NCBI RefSeq assembly: GCF_003201655.1
Contig: NZ_QJJU01000009.1
Span: 161,090-225,089 of the forward strand
Direction: 5' to 3'
DNA from: Mycolicibacterium moriokaense
GTDB taxonomy: Bacteria; Actinomycetota; Actinomycetes; Mycobacteriales; Mycobacteriaceae
DNA: 64,000 bases
Of this stretch, positions 47,370 through 57,349 are shown in pieces; position 1 is the stretch's first letter, and each line of letters begins with the position of its first letter. Made by a program: the position numbers and the translations under genes. The notes beneath the pieces are model-generated. The model did not search any database, had not been told where the DNA came from, and worked only from the letters and a program-made list of their open reading frames with translations.

Positions 47370-47906
47370 GTGAACCAGATCCATCGGGTGGCGTCGCGTG
47401 AGGTGTACCGGAACAGCTGGCTGACGCTGCGCGAGGACGACATCCGCCATCCCGACGGCAGCCCCGGCATCTATTCGGTGATCGATAAACCCACGTATGC
47501 GCTGGTGATCCCGCGTGACGGCGACCGCTTCCACCTGGTCGAACAGTTCCGCTATCCGCTGGGCATGCGGCGCTGGGAGTTTCCGCAGGGCACCGCGCCG
47601 GGCCAGGAGGATCTCGAGCCGTTCGCGCTGGCTGCTCGCGAACTCCGTGAGGAGACCGGACTGCGCGCGACGTCGATGGAGCTGCTGGGCATGCTCGACG
47701 TCGCGCCGGGGATGTGCAGCCAGCGTGGCCGGGTATTCCTCGCGACGGGCATCACCGAGGGTGACCACGACCGCGAACATGAGGAACAAGACATGCACAG
47801 CGAGTGGTTCACCCGCGTGCAGCTGGAACAGATGATTCGCGACGGCGTCATCAGCGATGCGCAGTCGATCGCGGCGTGGGCGCTGCTTCTGCTGTCGGGG
47901 CGCTAG
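47370..47906 (+). CDS. nudix hydrolase (ADP-ribose pyrophosphatase-like)
   Basis: This 178-residue hydrolase has the nudix box in the segment GTAPGQEDLEPFALAARELR with EETG directly after, which carries the metal-binding glutamates. The N-terminal SREVYRNSWLTLREDDIRHP and GIYSVIDKPTYALVIP fit the ADP-sugar pyrophosphatase branch. I took GTG 47370, reading VNQIHRVASR; the frame continues to 47157 only as a shadow of fadD36. Substrate unknown. Confidence 0.88.
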   Translation: MNQIHRVASREVYRNSWLTLREDDIRHPDGSPGIYSVIDKPTYALVIPRDGDRFHLVEQFRYPLGMRRWEFPQGTAPGQEDLEPFALAARELREETGLRATSMELLGMLDVAPGMCSQRGRVFLATGITEGDHDREHEEQDMHSEWFTRVQLEQMIRDGVISDAQSIAAWALLLLSGR

Positions 47907-47961
47907 TCGCCCCGTTCGGCGGCGGCGATGAGTTCTCCCGCCCAGTGCGGTCTATTCGGGC

Positions 47962-48492
47962 ATGAACGCCAAATCAAAGAACCTCGACGGCTATGGCACG
48001 CCCCCCATCGAGTGGGAGCGGGTCCGCGACGTCCTGACTTCCGATATCCCGCAGGGGCCGGACGCCGGCGGACCGAACCGGCACACGATATGGCTGACGA
48101 CGATCAATCCCGACGGCTCACCGCACGTGACGCCCGTCGGCGGCGGACACGTCAACGGTGCCTGGTACTTCACCTCAGGACCGGGCACCCGCAAGTCCCG
48201 CAACCTCGACGCGGACCCGCGCTGTGTCGTCAGCGTCGCGACGCACCCGTTTGACCTCGTGCTCGAGGGGAGCGCTGCGCGCGTCACCGGCACAGACGAA
48301 CTGCGCTCTGTCGCTGATGAATACAACAGGGACGGTTGGCCAGCGCACGTCGACGGAGACGCTTTGACCGCCGAATACAGCGCGCCGTCGGCGGGTCCGC
48401 CGCCCTGGCACGTCTACCGGATCACGCCCGCCACCGTGTTCGCGTTCGGCACCGCCGAGCCATACGGCGCCACGAGATTCGACCTCATGTGA
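47962..48492 (+). CDS. pyridoxamine 5'-phosphate oxidase-like (split-barrel flavin) protein
   Basis: This 176-residue protein has the FMN/F420-binding split barrel: IWLTTINPDGSPHVTPVGGG, then WYFTSGPGTRKSRNLDADPR where SRN and basic residues contact the cofactor phosphate, then CVVSVATHPFDLVLEGSAAR. The family includes F420-dependent enzymes in mycobacteria as well as true PNPOx. The cofactor cannot be settled by eye. A TCTATT box lies five bases upstream of the ATG, so this too may be leaderless. Confidence 0.82.
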   Translation: MNAKSKNLDGYGTPPIEWERVRDVLTSDIPQGPDAGGPNRHTIWLTTINPDGSPHVTPVGGGHVNGAWYFTSGPGTRKSRNLDADPRCVVSVATHPFDLVLEGSAARVTGTDELRSVADEYNRDGWPAHVDGDALTAEYSAPSAGPPPWHVYRITPATVFAFGTAEPYGATRFDLM

Positions 48493-48568
48493 TGAGTTTT
48501 GAACCGCGCAACGGTCTACCCCGTTGAAGAAACTAAGCAACAAGAACGCCGCCGAGAGGAGTGACACG

Positions 48569-48685
48569 ATGACCGCAATTTACGGAATGATGGCGATGAT
48601 GCCCGTTCTGTTCGCCAGCGCCGGTTATGTCCTCGTGTCATCGGGCGGCACCGCCGAGTGTAAGGACTGTAATGCCGACGACTGA
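48569..48685 (+). CDS. 38-residue microprotein with CxxC, overlapping next gene
   Basis: A short frame with ATG 48569 after a good GAGAGGAGTGACACG site. Residues 7-25 are hydrophobic and Met-rich (MMAMMPVLFASAGYVLVSS), a likely signal or membrane helix. The tail is TAECKDCNADD, with C31-x2-C34. The stop lies 14 bases inside the following NTF2-like gene, in another frame, so translation of the second gene may depend on it. No homologue is known to me. The strong ribosome-binding site and hydrophobic segment argue for real expression. Confidence 0.5.
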   Translation: MTAIYGMMAMMPVLFASAGYVLVSSGGTAECKDCNADD

Positions 48686-49073
48686 CGAGGACTCCATCCG
48701 CGAACTCATCCTCCGCTGGGCCGACGCCGTACACACCGGCGATCTCGAAACCGTTCTCGCCGAACACGATCAGGACATCGTGATGTTCGACGTGCCACCA
48801 CCGTACGACGGCCTTCGCGGGATCGAAGCCTACCGGGCGTCCTGGCCGGAGTTTTTCGAGTGGCAGCGCCAGGGTGCGATCTTCGAAATCACCGAGCTGC
48901 ACGTGACGGCCGGCGACGACGTGGCATTCGCGTACGCACTAGCACGCTGCGGCAAACCGGAGGACTTTGCGCAGAACCCCGACAATCGCCTTCGAATGAC
49001 CATGGGTCTGCGAAAGCGCGACGGCCGCTGGGTCGTCGCGCATGAACACGGTTCGTTCCCGATGACCGGTTAG
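48672..49073 (+). CDS. SnoaL/NTF2-like protein (YybH/SgcJ type)
   Basis: This 133-residue NTF2-fold protein has the N-terminal helix TTDEDSIRELILRWADAVHTG, then LETVLAEHDQDIVMFDVPPP, typical of the DUF4440/SgcJ ketosteroid-isomerase-like class. WVVAHEHGSFP closes the sheet. The start ATG 48672 lies inside the preceding microprotein frame. The ligand is unknown. Confidence 0.85.
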   Translation: MPTTDEDSIRELILRWADAVHTGDLETVLAEHDQDIVMFDVPPPYDGLRGIEAYRASWPEFFEWQRQGAIFEITELHVTAGDDVAFAYALARCGKPEDFAQNPDNRLRMTMGLRKRDGRWVVAHEHGSFPMTG

Positions 49074-49091
49074 TGCCGATGGTGTGATGCC

Positions 49092-50056
49092 CTAGTGCCT
49101 GCGTTCGGCCAGGGCCCTCAGGAAGAACGTTAGATTGGCCGGGCGTTCGGCGAGCCTGCGCACGAAGTAGCCGTACCACTGCGTGCCGAACGGCACGTAG
49201 ACCCGGACGTGATTGCCCTCCTCGGCCAGTCGCCGCTGCTCGCCGTCGCGGATGCCGTAGAGCATCTGGTACTCGAAATCGTCGACCCCGCGACCACTCT
49301 CACGGGCCATTGCAGGTACCGCCTCGATGATCTGCGGATCGTGGGAAGCGACCATCGGATAGCCGGCCCCAGCCATCAGGACCCGCAGGCATCGTAGGTA
49401 TGAGTCGGTGACGTCGTCGCCGCTGCGATAGGCCACCGACGCGGGTTCGTCGTAGGCGCCCTTGCACAACCGGATCCGCGCGCCTGACGCCGCGAACTCG
49501 CGGCAATCGCCCTCGGTACGCTTCAGATAGGACTGTAAAACCGTGCCAAGCCAATCGAACTCGGTACGAAGATCCCGCACGATCGACAGCGTCGAGTCGG
49601 TGGTCGTGTGGTCTTCGGCGTCGACAGTCACCCACGCCCCCACCCGCTGCGCCCGCTCACAGATCGTGTGCGCGTTCTCCAGCGCAATCTTCTCGCCGTC
49701 ACGCGGTAGCGCCTGACCCAGCGCCGACAACTTCAGCGACACCTCAAGCGGCCGCACCGTCGATGCGGGCTCGCTGTGGCTGCCGAGTGCGTCGAGCAAC
49801 TCAAGGTAGGCGTTGACTGTCAGGTTCGCAGTGTCGACGTCGGTGACGTCCTCGCCGAGGTAGTCGATACTGACCAGGCGTCCCGAATAGCGCAGCTGCT
49901 CAACCGAATTCATCGCATCGGCAACGGTTTCGCCGGGGACGAACCGGTGCACCACCTCACGGGTGACGGGCAGCCGCTCGGCGGTACGACGTAGCCCTTC
50001 CTGCCGGCTGGCGGCCAAGATCACCGGGCGCGCGACCCGGTGGAACAGCGCGGTCA

Positions 50057-50060
<4 letters not shown>
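49092..50060 (-). CDS. proline dehydrogenase
   Basis: This 322-residue monofunctional, FAD-dependent TIM-barrel enzyme oxidises proline to pyrroline-5-carboxylate. Flavin-site motifs are SIDYLGEDVTD, VSLKLSALGQ, WVTVDAEDHTTTD and RIRLCKGAYDEP. MLYGIRDGEQRRLAEEG and VRVYVPFGTQWYGYFVRRL are family C-terminal elements. Its ATG overlaps the stop of the P5C dehydrogenase gene, so the two enzymes of proline breakdown are coupled. It corresponds to Rv1188 (putB). Confidence 0.95.
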
Positions 50061-51697
<1,637 letters not shown>

Positions 51698-51714
51698 GCA
51701 CCAAGGATCCCCGG

Positions 51715-51775
51715 GTTGCGACGCGCAACACATGGCCGATTCGACAACGCTCCCCGGCATCTATAGTCGAATCGG
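51715..51775. promoter_or_regulatory. operator/promoter region between rocA and its PucR regulator
   Basis: There are two palindromes. The first is gttgcg-acg-cgcaac (51715-51729). The second has arms ccgattcgac (51736-51745) and gtcgaatcgg (51766-51775), perfect over 10 bp with a 20-bp spacer, so the halves are about three helical turns apart. A TATAGT -10 (51762-51767) with TTCGAC 16 bp upstream lies within it, directed toward the regulator gene. PucR-family binding here would control both directions. Confidence 0.7.
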
Positions 51776-51790
51776 ACAAAGGAGTGCGGT

Positions 51791-53371
51791 ATGGCGGTGC
51801 AGACATCCGGGCTGGGGCTCGGGCAGCTTCTGCTCGCCCTCGATCGCACCATGGTGTCGCTGGTCGAGGCGCCTCGCGGCCTGGACATGCCGGTGGGCTC
51901 GGTGGCGCTCGTCGACGCGGACGACGTCCGGCTCGGGCTCGCTGTCGGCCCCGGTTCGGCGGATCTGTTCTTCCTGCTCGGCGTGTCGGACGACGAGGCG
52001 GTCCGTTGGATCGGCCAGCATTCCGCGCGCGTGCCGGCAGCCATCTTCGTCAAGCGGCCGTCAGCCGCCGCGGTGAAGCGGGCCGTCGCGCTGGGCGTCG
52101 CGGTCGTGGCGGTCGAACCGCAGGCACGCTGGGAACTGCTCTACAAACTCGTCAACCATGCGTTCGAGCACCACGGCGACCGCGGCGACCCGCAGTACGA
52201 CTCGGGCACCGACTTGTTCGGTCTCGCGCAATCGATCGCCGACCGCACCCGCGGCATGATCAGCATCGAGGATGCGGACTCGCACATGCTGGCCTACTCG
52301 GCATCCAGCGACGATGCCGACGAACTGCGTCGCCTGACGATTCTGGGACGCGCAGGGCCGCCGGAACACCTCGAATGGATCGGCCAGTGGGGCATTTTCG
52401 ACGCCCTGCGTGCCAGCGGCGACGTGGTCCGGGTCGCCGAGCGTCCGGAGTTGGGACTGCGACCGCGCCTCGCCGTCGGCATTCACCTGCCATCCACCGA
52501 TTCCCGCCGCAGGCCCGGCTACGCCGGAACCATCTGGCTGCAGCAGGGAGCGACGCCGCTTGCCGACGACGTCGAGGACATCATGCGGGGCGGCGCGGTA
52601 CTTGCGGCGCGGATCATGTCACGGCTGGCGGCGACGCCGTCGACGCACACGATGCGAGTGCAGGAACTACTCGGTGTGACCAACGAAAACGTGGACGTCG
52701 GCGCGATCTCCCGGGAGCTGGGTATCACCGCCGACGGGCGTGCTGCGCTGATCGGGTTCGTCGGTGTTGAGAGTTCGGTGCCTGCCGATGTGATTGCGCT
52801 GAGCGCCAGCGCTTTTCGCGCCGACGCGCAGGTTGCGTCAACGGGCGAGCGGGTGTACGTACTGCTGCCCAAGACCGGCAGTGCGTCGTCCGTGACGTCG
52901 TGGGTGCGGGGCGTGGCCGCGGCGTTGCGACGCGAACTCGGTCTGACGCTGCGCGCTGTCATCGCCGCTCCGCTGGCCGGGCTGGCCGGCGCCGCGGCGG
53001 CCCGTGCCGAGGTGGACCGGGTGTTCGACAGCGCAGAGCGGCACCCCGGTGCCATCGGACAGGTCAGCTCGCTCGACGAGGCCCGCACCACCGTGCTGCT
53101 CGACGAGATCGTCTCGCAGGTGGCGGGGCAGCCACGGTTGATCGACCCGCGGGTGCGCCAGCTGCGCGAGCAGGATCCGATGCTGGCCGACACACTCCAG
53201 ACTTATCTCGACGGGTTCGGTGACATCGCCGCTGTGGCGCAGCGGCTGCATGTGCACCCCAACACCGTGCGCTATCGCGTCCGCCGGATCGAGAAGTTGC
53301 TGTCGACGTCGCTCGACGACCCCGACGACCGGTTGGTACTCGCCCTTGGCCTGCGGGCGACCGAACGCTAG
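51791..53371 (+). CDS. pruR: PucR-family regulator of proline utilisation (PruR, Rv1186c-like)
   Basis: This 526-residue regulator has a PucR N-terminal ligand-type domain (about 5-150: ALVDADDVRLGLAVGPGS). A GGDEF/GAF-like middle part follows, then a C-terminal CdaR-type helix-turn-helix (TYLDGFGDIAAVAQRLHVHP, NTVRYRVRRIEKLL). A strong AAAGGAG site precedes the ATG. The M. tuberculosis orthologue activates the divergent proline dehydrogenase and P5C dehydrogenase genes in response to proline. The same divergent layout and operator are seen here. Confidence 0.9.
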   Translation: MAVQTSGLGLGQLLLALDRTMVSLVEAPRGLDMPVGSVALVDADDVRLGLAVGPGSADLFFLLGVSDDEAVRWIGQHSARVPAAIFVKRPSAAAVKRAVALGVAVVAVEPQARWELLYKLVNHAFEHHGDRGDPQYDSGTDLFGLAQSIADRTRGMISIEDADSHMLAYSASSDDADELRRLTILGRAGPPEHLEWIGQWGIFDALRASGDVVRVAERPELGLRPRLAVGIHLPSTDSRRRPGYAGTIWLQQGATPLADDVEDIMRGGAVLAARIMSRLAATPSTHTMRVQELLGVTNENVDVGAISRELGITADGRAALIGFVGVESSVPADVIALSASAFRADAQVASTGERVYVLLPKTGSASSVTSWVRGVAAALRRELGLTLRAVIAAPLAGLAGAAAARAEVDRVFDSAERHPGAIGQVSSLDEARTTVLLDEIVSQVAGQPRLIDPRVRQLREQDPMLADTLQTYLDGFGDIAAVAQRLHVHPNTVRYRVRRIEKLLSTSLDDPDDRLVLALGLRATER

Positions 53372-53452
53372 CCGCTGTCAACCGGTCGATGGACACCGAA
53401 TTCAACCGTCAGGGGGTCGCGCGGACGCGCCCGGCAGGCGCACCATCAATAC

Positions 53453-54931
53453 ATGACCACTGCAGCACCATCGCGTGAGACCGAGAACCCGTACCTGAAC
53501 GGCAACTATGCGCCCGTTCGCGAGGAGGTCACCGCGATCGACCTCGACGTCACGGGAGCGCTTCCCGAGGACCTCGACGGCCGCTACCTGCGGATCGGGC
53601 CCAACCCCATCGGCGACCCGGACCCGGCCAGTTATCACTGGTTCTTCGGCGCGGGCATGGCCCACGGGCTGCGACTGCGCGACGGAAAGGCGCATTGGTA
53701 CCGCAACCGGTGGGTGCGGTCGGCAGACGTCTCGCAGAAGCTGGGCGAGACCTGGCGCGGTGGGCCGACCAACGGCGGCTTCGACTTCGCCGCCAACACC
53801 AACATCATCGATCAGGGCGGCAAGACGCTGGCCATCGTGGAGGGGGGCGCGCGTCCGTACGAACTGACCGACGAGCTGGAAACCGTTGGGCCGTCTGACT
53901 TCTGCGGCACATTGTTCGGCGGGTACACCGCCCATCCCAAGCGTGACCCGGTGACCGGCGAGCTGCACGCGGTGTCGTACAACCCGATGCGCGGAAACAT
54001 CGTGCAGTACACCGTGACTGGCATCGACGGAAAAGTCCGCCGCACGGTCAACATCCGCCTGAGGGCGCAGACCATGATGCACGACTTCTCGCTGACCGAG
54101 AAGTACGTCGTGCTCTACGACCTGCCGGTGGCCCTGGATTTCGGCACGCGGTTGAGCACCAGGTCGGCCAAGACAGTGGCGGCACTGTTGACGCGGTTCG
54201 CCGAACGGCACGCCGCGCCCGACTTCTTCCTGCGCGCCGCGATGCGCGGATCGGAGCGGGGCGGAACGTCGCCTGGCGGCATGCCCTACCGCTGGGCGCC
54301 GGAGCGCCAGGCCCGTGTCGGGGTGCTGCCGCGTGAGGGTACAGCGGCCGACATCCGCTGGTTCGACGTGAATGCGTGCTACGTGTTCCACCCGCTCAAC
54401 GCCTATGACGAGGCCGATCGCATCATCCTCGACGTCGTGCGGCACCCATCGGTGTTCACCGCGGGCCATTCCATCGTGCCCGGCAACCCGACGCTGGATC
54501 GATGGACGGTCGACCTGACCGGAGGCAAGGTCGTCGAGGAGCGACTCGATGACACCGGGCAGGAGTTCCCGCGGGTCGACGAGCGTCTGGTCGGCCGGCC
54601 GTATCGGTACGGCTACGCCGTCGGCTTCTCCCCTGACACAATGGGTATCTCGGCGCCCGACGCCATCCTCAAGCACGACGTCGCGACGCGACGCACCCAG
54701 TCAATCGCGCTCGGGCGCGGCCGCGAACCCGGCGAATTCGTTTTCGTTCCATCCAGTTCCGACGCTGCCGAAGACGACGGCGTCGCGATGGGTTTCGTCT
54801 ACGACCGAACGACCGACCGCAGTGACCTCGTCCTGCTCGACGCCCAGACGCTGGAAACCGTCGCGACAGTCCACCTTCCGGTGCGCGTTCCGCATGGTTT
54901 TCACGGCAATTGGGTGCCGAGTGCGGGTTAG
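53453..54931 (+). CDS. carotenoid cleavage dioxygenase
   Basis: This 492-residue beta-propeller oxygenase has four iron-binding histidines visible in GGYTAHPKRD, MMHDFSLTEKY, VFHPLNAYDE and the terminal HGFHGNW. YLRIGPNPIGDPDP and YHWFFGAGMAHG are conserved N-terminal blade motifs. It cuts carotenoids or apocarotenals by oxygen-dependent double-bond cleavage. There is no signal peptide. It lies in the accessory stretch downstream of the proline genes, ten bases before the histidine kinase gene, and might be cotranscribed with the two-component system. Confidence 0.93.
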   Translation: MTTAAPSRETENPYLNGNYAPVREEVTAIDLDVTGALPEDLDGRYLRIGPNPIGDPDPASYHWFFGAGMAHGLRLRDGKAHWYRNRWVRSADVSQKLGETWRGGPTNGGFDFAANTNIIDQGGKTLAIVEGGARPYELTDELETVGPSDFCGTLFGGYTAHPKRDPVTGELHAVSYNPMRGNIVQYTVTGIDGKVRRTVNIRLRAQTMMHDFSLTEKYVVLYDLPVALDFGTRLSTRSAKTVAALLTRFAERHAAPDFFLRAAMRGSERGGTSPGGMPYRWAPERQARVGVLPREGTAADIRWFDVNACYVFHPLNAYDEADRIILDVVRHPSVFTAGHSIVPGNPTLDRWTVDLTGGKVVEERLDDTGQEFPRVDERLVGRPYRYGYAVGFSPDTMGISAPDAILKHDVATRRTQSIALGRGREPGEFVFVPSSSDAAEDDGVAMGFVYDRTTDRSDLVLLDAQTLETVATVHLPVRVPHGFHGNWVPSAG

Positions 54932-54940
54932 CATCGCCGA

Positions 54941-56113
54941 ATGAGTCAGGGCGCGCGGAAGGCCGACGACTGGCATTGGCTCTGGGACGTTTACATCGTC
55001 GGCGGCTGTCTCGTCGGGATGGCGGCTGTGGTGCTGCTCAACGATCGCACCCCCGGCAACATGCCACTGGCCATCGCGGCGCTTACGGGCATCATCCTGT
55101 GCACTGTGACATTCGGCCGTCGCGTGATCGGCACGAAAGAACTCGCCTGGCCTGCAGTGGTGTTCGTCGGCCTGGTAGTCGGGCTGTTCGTTCTGGGAGT
55201 GTGGGCGGCGACTGCAACAGTGGCGGCGATACCGGCGATGTATCCGCTGGTCTTCGCGACGTTGCCGCTTCCGGCCGCACTAGCGGTATCCATGGCTGTC
55301 ACGGTGACTCCGCTGCTCATCGCGCTCGCGATCCACGGCACCACTTGGCCGAATATGCCTGTGGCGGTTGCAGTTACGTTGGTCGGCGTGGTCGCGGCTC
55401 CGGTGATCGGAACGGTGATCGTAACGCAAGTGCGGCAGCGCGAGAAGCTGGCCAAGCTCGTCTCCGAGCTCGCGGCGACCCGCGCCGAGAGCGCTCGACT
55501 TTCGCGGGAGGCCGGTGCAGCAGCCGAGCGGGAGAGGCTGGCACGGGAGATCCACGACACGCTGGCACAGGGATTCACCAGCATCGTCGCGCTGGCGCAG
55601 GCAATCGAACCGGAGCTGGAAAGCGACACTACGGCGGCCAAGCGGCACGTCGAACTCATCCGCAGCACCGCAAGGGAAAACCTAGCCGAGGCGCGCGCAA
55701 TGGTTGCCGAGCTGACTCCGACCGCGCTGCATGACGGTTCGCTGCCCGCCGCGCTCGAACGTCAATGCGACAGGCTGTCGGCAGAGAACGGCATCAGGGC
55801 CTCGCTCCGCATCGACGGTGAACTCCCGCCACTGGGCATGGCAACCGACGTTGTGCTGCTTCGCACAGCGCAGGAGGCGTTCACCAATATTCGCAAGCAT
55901 TCTCAGGCGAACGAGGTCGCGGTGGCGCTTTCCCCGGTCGAGTGCGGCGTCCGACTCTCCATCGCGGACAATGGCATTGGACTCACCGATGGGCACGCCG
56001 ACGGATTCGGCTTGCGCGGCATGCGCGCCCGTGCCACGCAGGTGGGCGGCACGATCTCGGTCTCGCCAACACCCGGCGGTGGAACCACGGTGACGGTCGA
56101 GGTCCCGGCATGA
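54941..56113 (+). CDS. NarL-type sensor histidine kinase
   Basis: This 390-residue kinase has six or so N-terminal membrane helices (about 15-165) with almost no extracellular loop. A coiled coil QREKLAKLVSELAATRAESA follows. The HisKA_3 dimerisation domain holds the phospho-His in AREIHDTLAQGFTS, and the ATPase domain has N-box NIRKHSQA and G-box DNGIGL with GFGLRGMRAR. The absence of a sensor loop points to an intramembrane or lipid-type signal. Its stop overlaps the response regulator start (ATGA). Confidence 0.92.
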   Translation: MSQGARKADDWHWLWDVYIVGGCLVGMAAVVLLNDRTPGNMPLAIAALTGIILCTVTFGRRVIGTKELAWPAVVFVGLVVGLFVLGVWAATATVAAIPAMYPLVFATLPLPAALAVSMAVTVTPLLIALAIHGTTWPNMPVAVAVTLVGVVAAPVIGTVIVTQVRQREKLAKLVSELAATRAESARLSREAGAAAERERLAREIHDTLAQGFTSIVALAQAIEPELESDTTAAKRHVELIRSTARENLAEARAMVAELTPTALHDGSLPAALERQCDRLSAENGIRASLRIDGELPPLGMATDVVLLRTAQEAFTNIRKHSQANEVAVALSPVECGVRLSIADNGIGLTDGHADGFGLRGMRARATQVGGTISVSPTPGGGTTVTVEVPA

Positions 56114-56730
56114 CGACGGTGCTGTTGGCCGACGATCACCCCGTGGTCCGCGAGGGCTTGCGCGGGATGATCGACGCAGAACACGACCTCACGGTTGTCG
56201 GGGAGGCGGGTTCGGGTGCCGAGGCGATTGCAATGGCCGAATCCCTATGTCCCGACGTCATTCTCATGGATCTACGGATGCCCGATGTCGACGGCGTGAC
56301 GGCGACCGAACAGATCCTTGCGAAGCTGCCGAACACCCGGATTGTCGTCGTCACCACGTATGAGTCCGACACCGACATCCTGCGCGCGGTGGAAGCGGGC
56401 GCGGCGGGATACCTCCTCAAAGACGCCTCGCGCGCCGAATTGGCCGCTGCGGTACGCGATGCCGCGCTCGGCAAGACAGTGCTGGCGCCGACGGTCGCCG
56501 ACCGCCTCGTTCACTTTGTTCGCCAACCAAACTCGATCACTCTGTCGACACGCGAAGTCGAAGTGCTCGCCGAGGTCGCCAAGGGCAAGACCAACGCCGA
56601 CATCGGCCGCCTGCTGCACATCAGCGAGGCGACGGTGAAAACCCATCTGCTGCGGGCGTTCAATAAACTCGGCGTCTCGGACCGCACAGCGGCAGTGACG
56701 ACCGCGATGTCGCTCGGTCTGTTGGTTTGA
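56110..56730 (+). CDS. NarL-family response regulator
   Basis: This 206-residue regulator has a receiver domain with acidic pocket ADDHP, phospho-acceptor Asp54 in CPDVILMDLRMPD and Lys in GYLLKDASRAE. A LuxR-type helix-turn-helix follows (LSTREVEVLAEVAKGKTNAD and ISEATVKTHLLRAFNKLGVS). The ATG at 56110 overlaps the kinase stop. Target genes are not evident; the carotenoid oxygenase just upstream is the nearest candidate. Confidence 0.93.
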   Translation: MTTVLLADDHPVVREGLRGMIDAEHDLTVVGEAGSGAEAIAMAESLCPDVILMDLRMPDVDGVTATEQILAKLPNTRIVVVTTYESDTDILRAVEAGAAGYLLKDASRAELAAAVRDAALGKTVLAPTVADRLVHFVRQPNSITLSTREVEVLAEVAKGKTNADIGRLLHISEATVKTHLLRAFNKLGVSDRTAAVTTAMSLGLLV

Positions 56731-56750
56731 TCCTCACGCGCCCGGCGTTC

Positions 56751-57182
56751 TCAGCCTCGGCCCGGGAGCCTCGTCGTGACTTCCTGGACCAGCCACGCGT
56801 TGCCGTCGGGATCGCTGAACGCGAAGAACGACCCGTAACTCGTGCGCTCGGGGTCGGGGCCGGGCAGCCGTGCCTCCAGCGGGAACGGCGCCCCGTGCCA
56901 CATCTCACTGGCCTCGATGCCTCGGCTGAGGAGGTCGTCGTGGGCGGCTTGGATGTCGGTGACGGTGAGCCCGCCTACGGCCGAGCCGGGCGCGGCCGGG
57001 GTGATTCCCTTGCCGAAGGTGAGCGAAGCGCCCGAGCCTGGCGGGGTGAACTGAACGAGGCGAACCTCATCTGCCGGGGCGACGTCATCGTCGAGTCTCC
57101 ACCCCAAGCGGTCGTAGAACTTCTTGGATTGCTCGATGTCGGATACGGGGATGACGTTGACCTCGAGGTGCATGTCGACCAT
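56751..57182 (-). CDS. VOC-family (glyoxalase/bleomycin resistance) protein
   Basis: This 143-residue protein starts MVDMHLEVNVIPVSDIEQSK after an AGGAGGG site (ATG 57182). VOC-fold motifs are KKFYDRLGWRLDDD, VRLVQFTPPGSGASLTFG and GSFFAFSDPDGNAWLVQEV, with the metal-type Glu near the C terminus. It belongs to the glyoxalase superfamily with unknown substrate. It is divergent from the second GlxA-type regulator, which probably controls it. Confidence 0.87.
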   Translation of the reverse strand: MVDMHLEVNVIPVSDIEQSKKFYDRLGWRLDDDVAPADEVRLVQFTPPGSGASLTFGKGITPAAPGSAVGGLTVTDIQAAHDDLLSRGIEASEMWHGAPFPLEARLPGPDPERTSYGSFFAFSDPDGNAWLVQEVTTRLPGRG

Positions 57183-57284
57183 GTCGACCCTCCTAACGCG
57201 GTTGACAGGCCGGGAACGATGCTCAGCCACACCGGGGTTTGTCCGGTACACCACGAAGCTAGGCGCGCGCCGGTGACGAGATCA

Positions 57285-57300
57285 GTGGCAGAAACGCCAC
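57285..57300. promoter_or_regulatory. candidate GlxA-type operator near second regulator
   Basis: gtggc-agaaac-gccac is a perfect 5-6-5 inverted repeat about 100 bases from the VOC gene start and directly before the first possible codons of the regulator. It shares the GTGGC...GCCAC arms with the site at 13687-13723. Confidence 0.35.
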
Positions 57301-57349
57301 GATTGATAGCATTCCCGACATCGAGATCGCAGTCCTGGTCCAAGACGGC

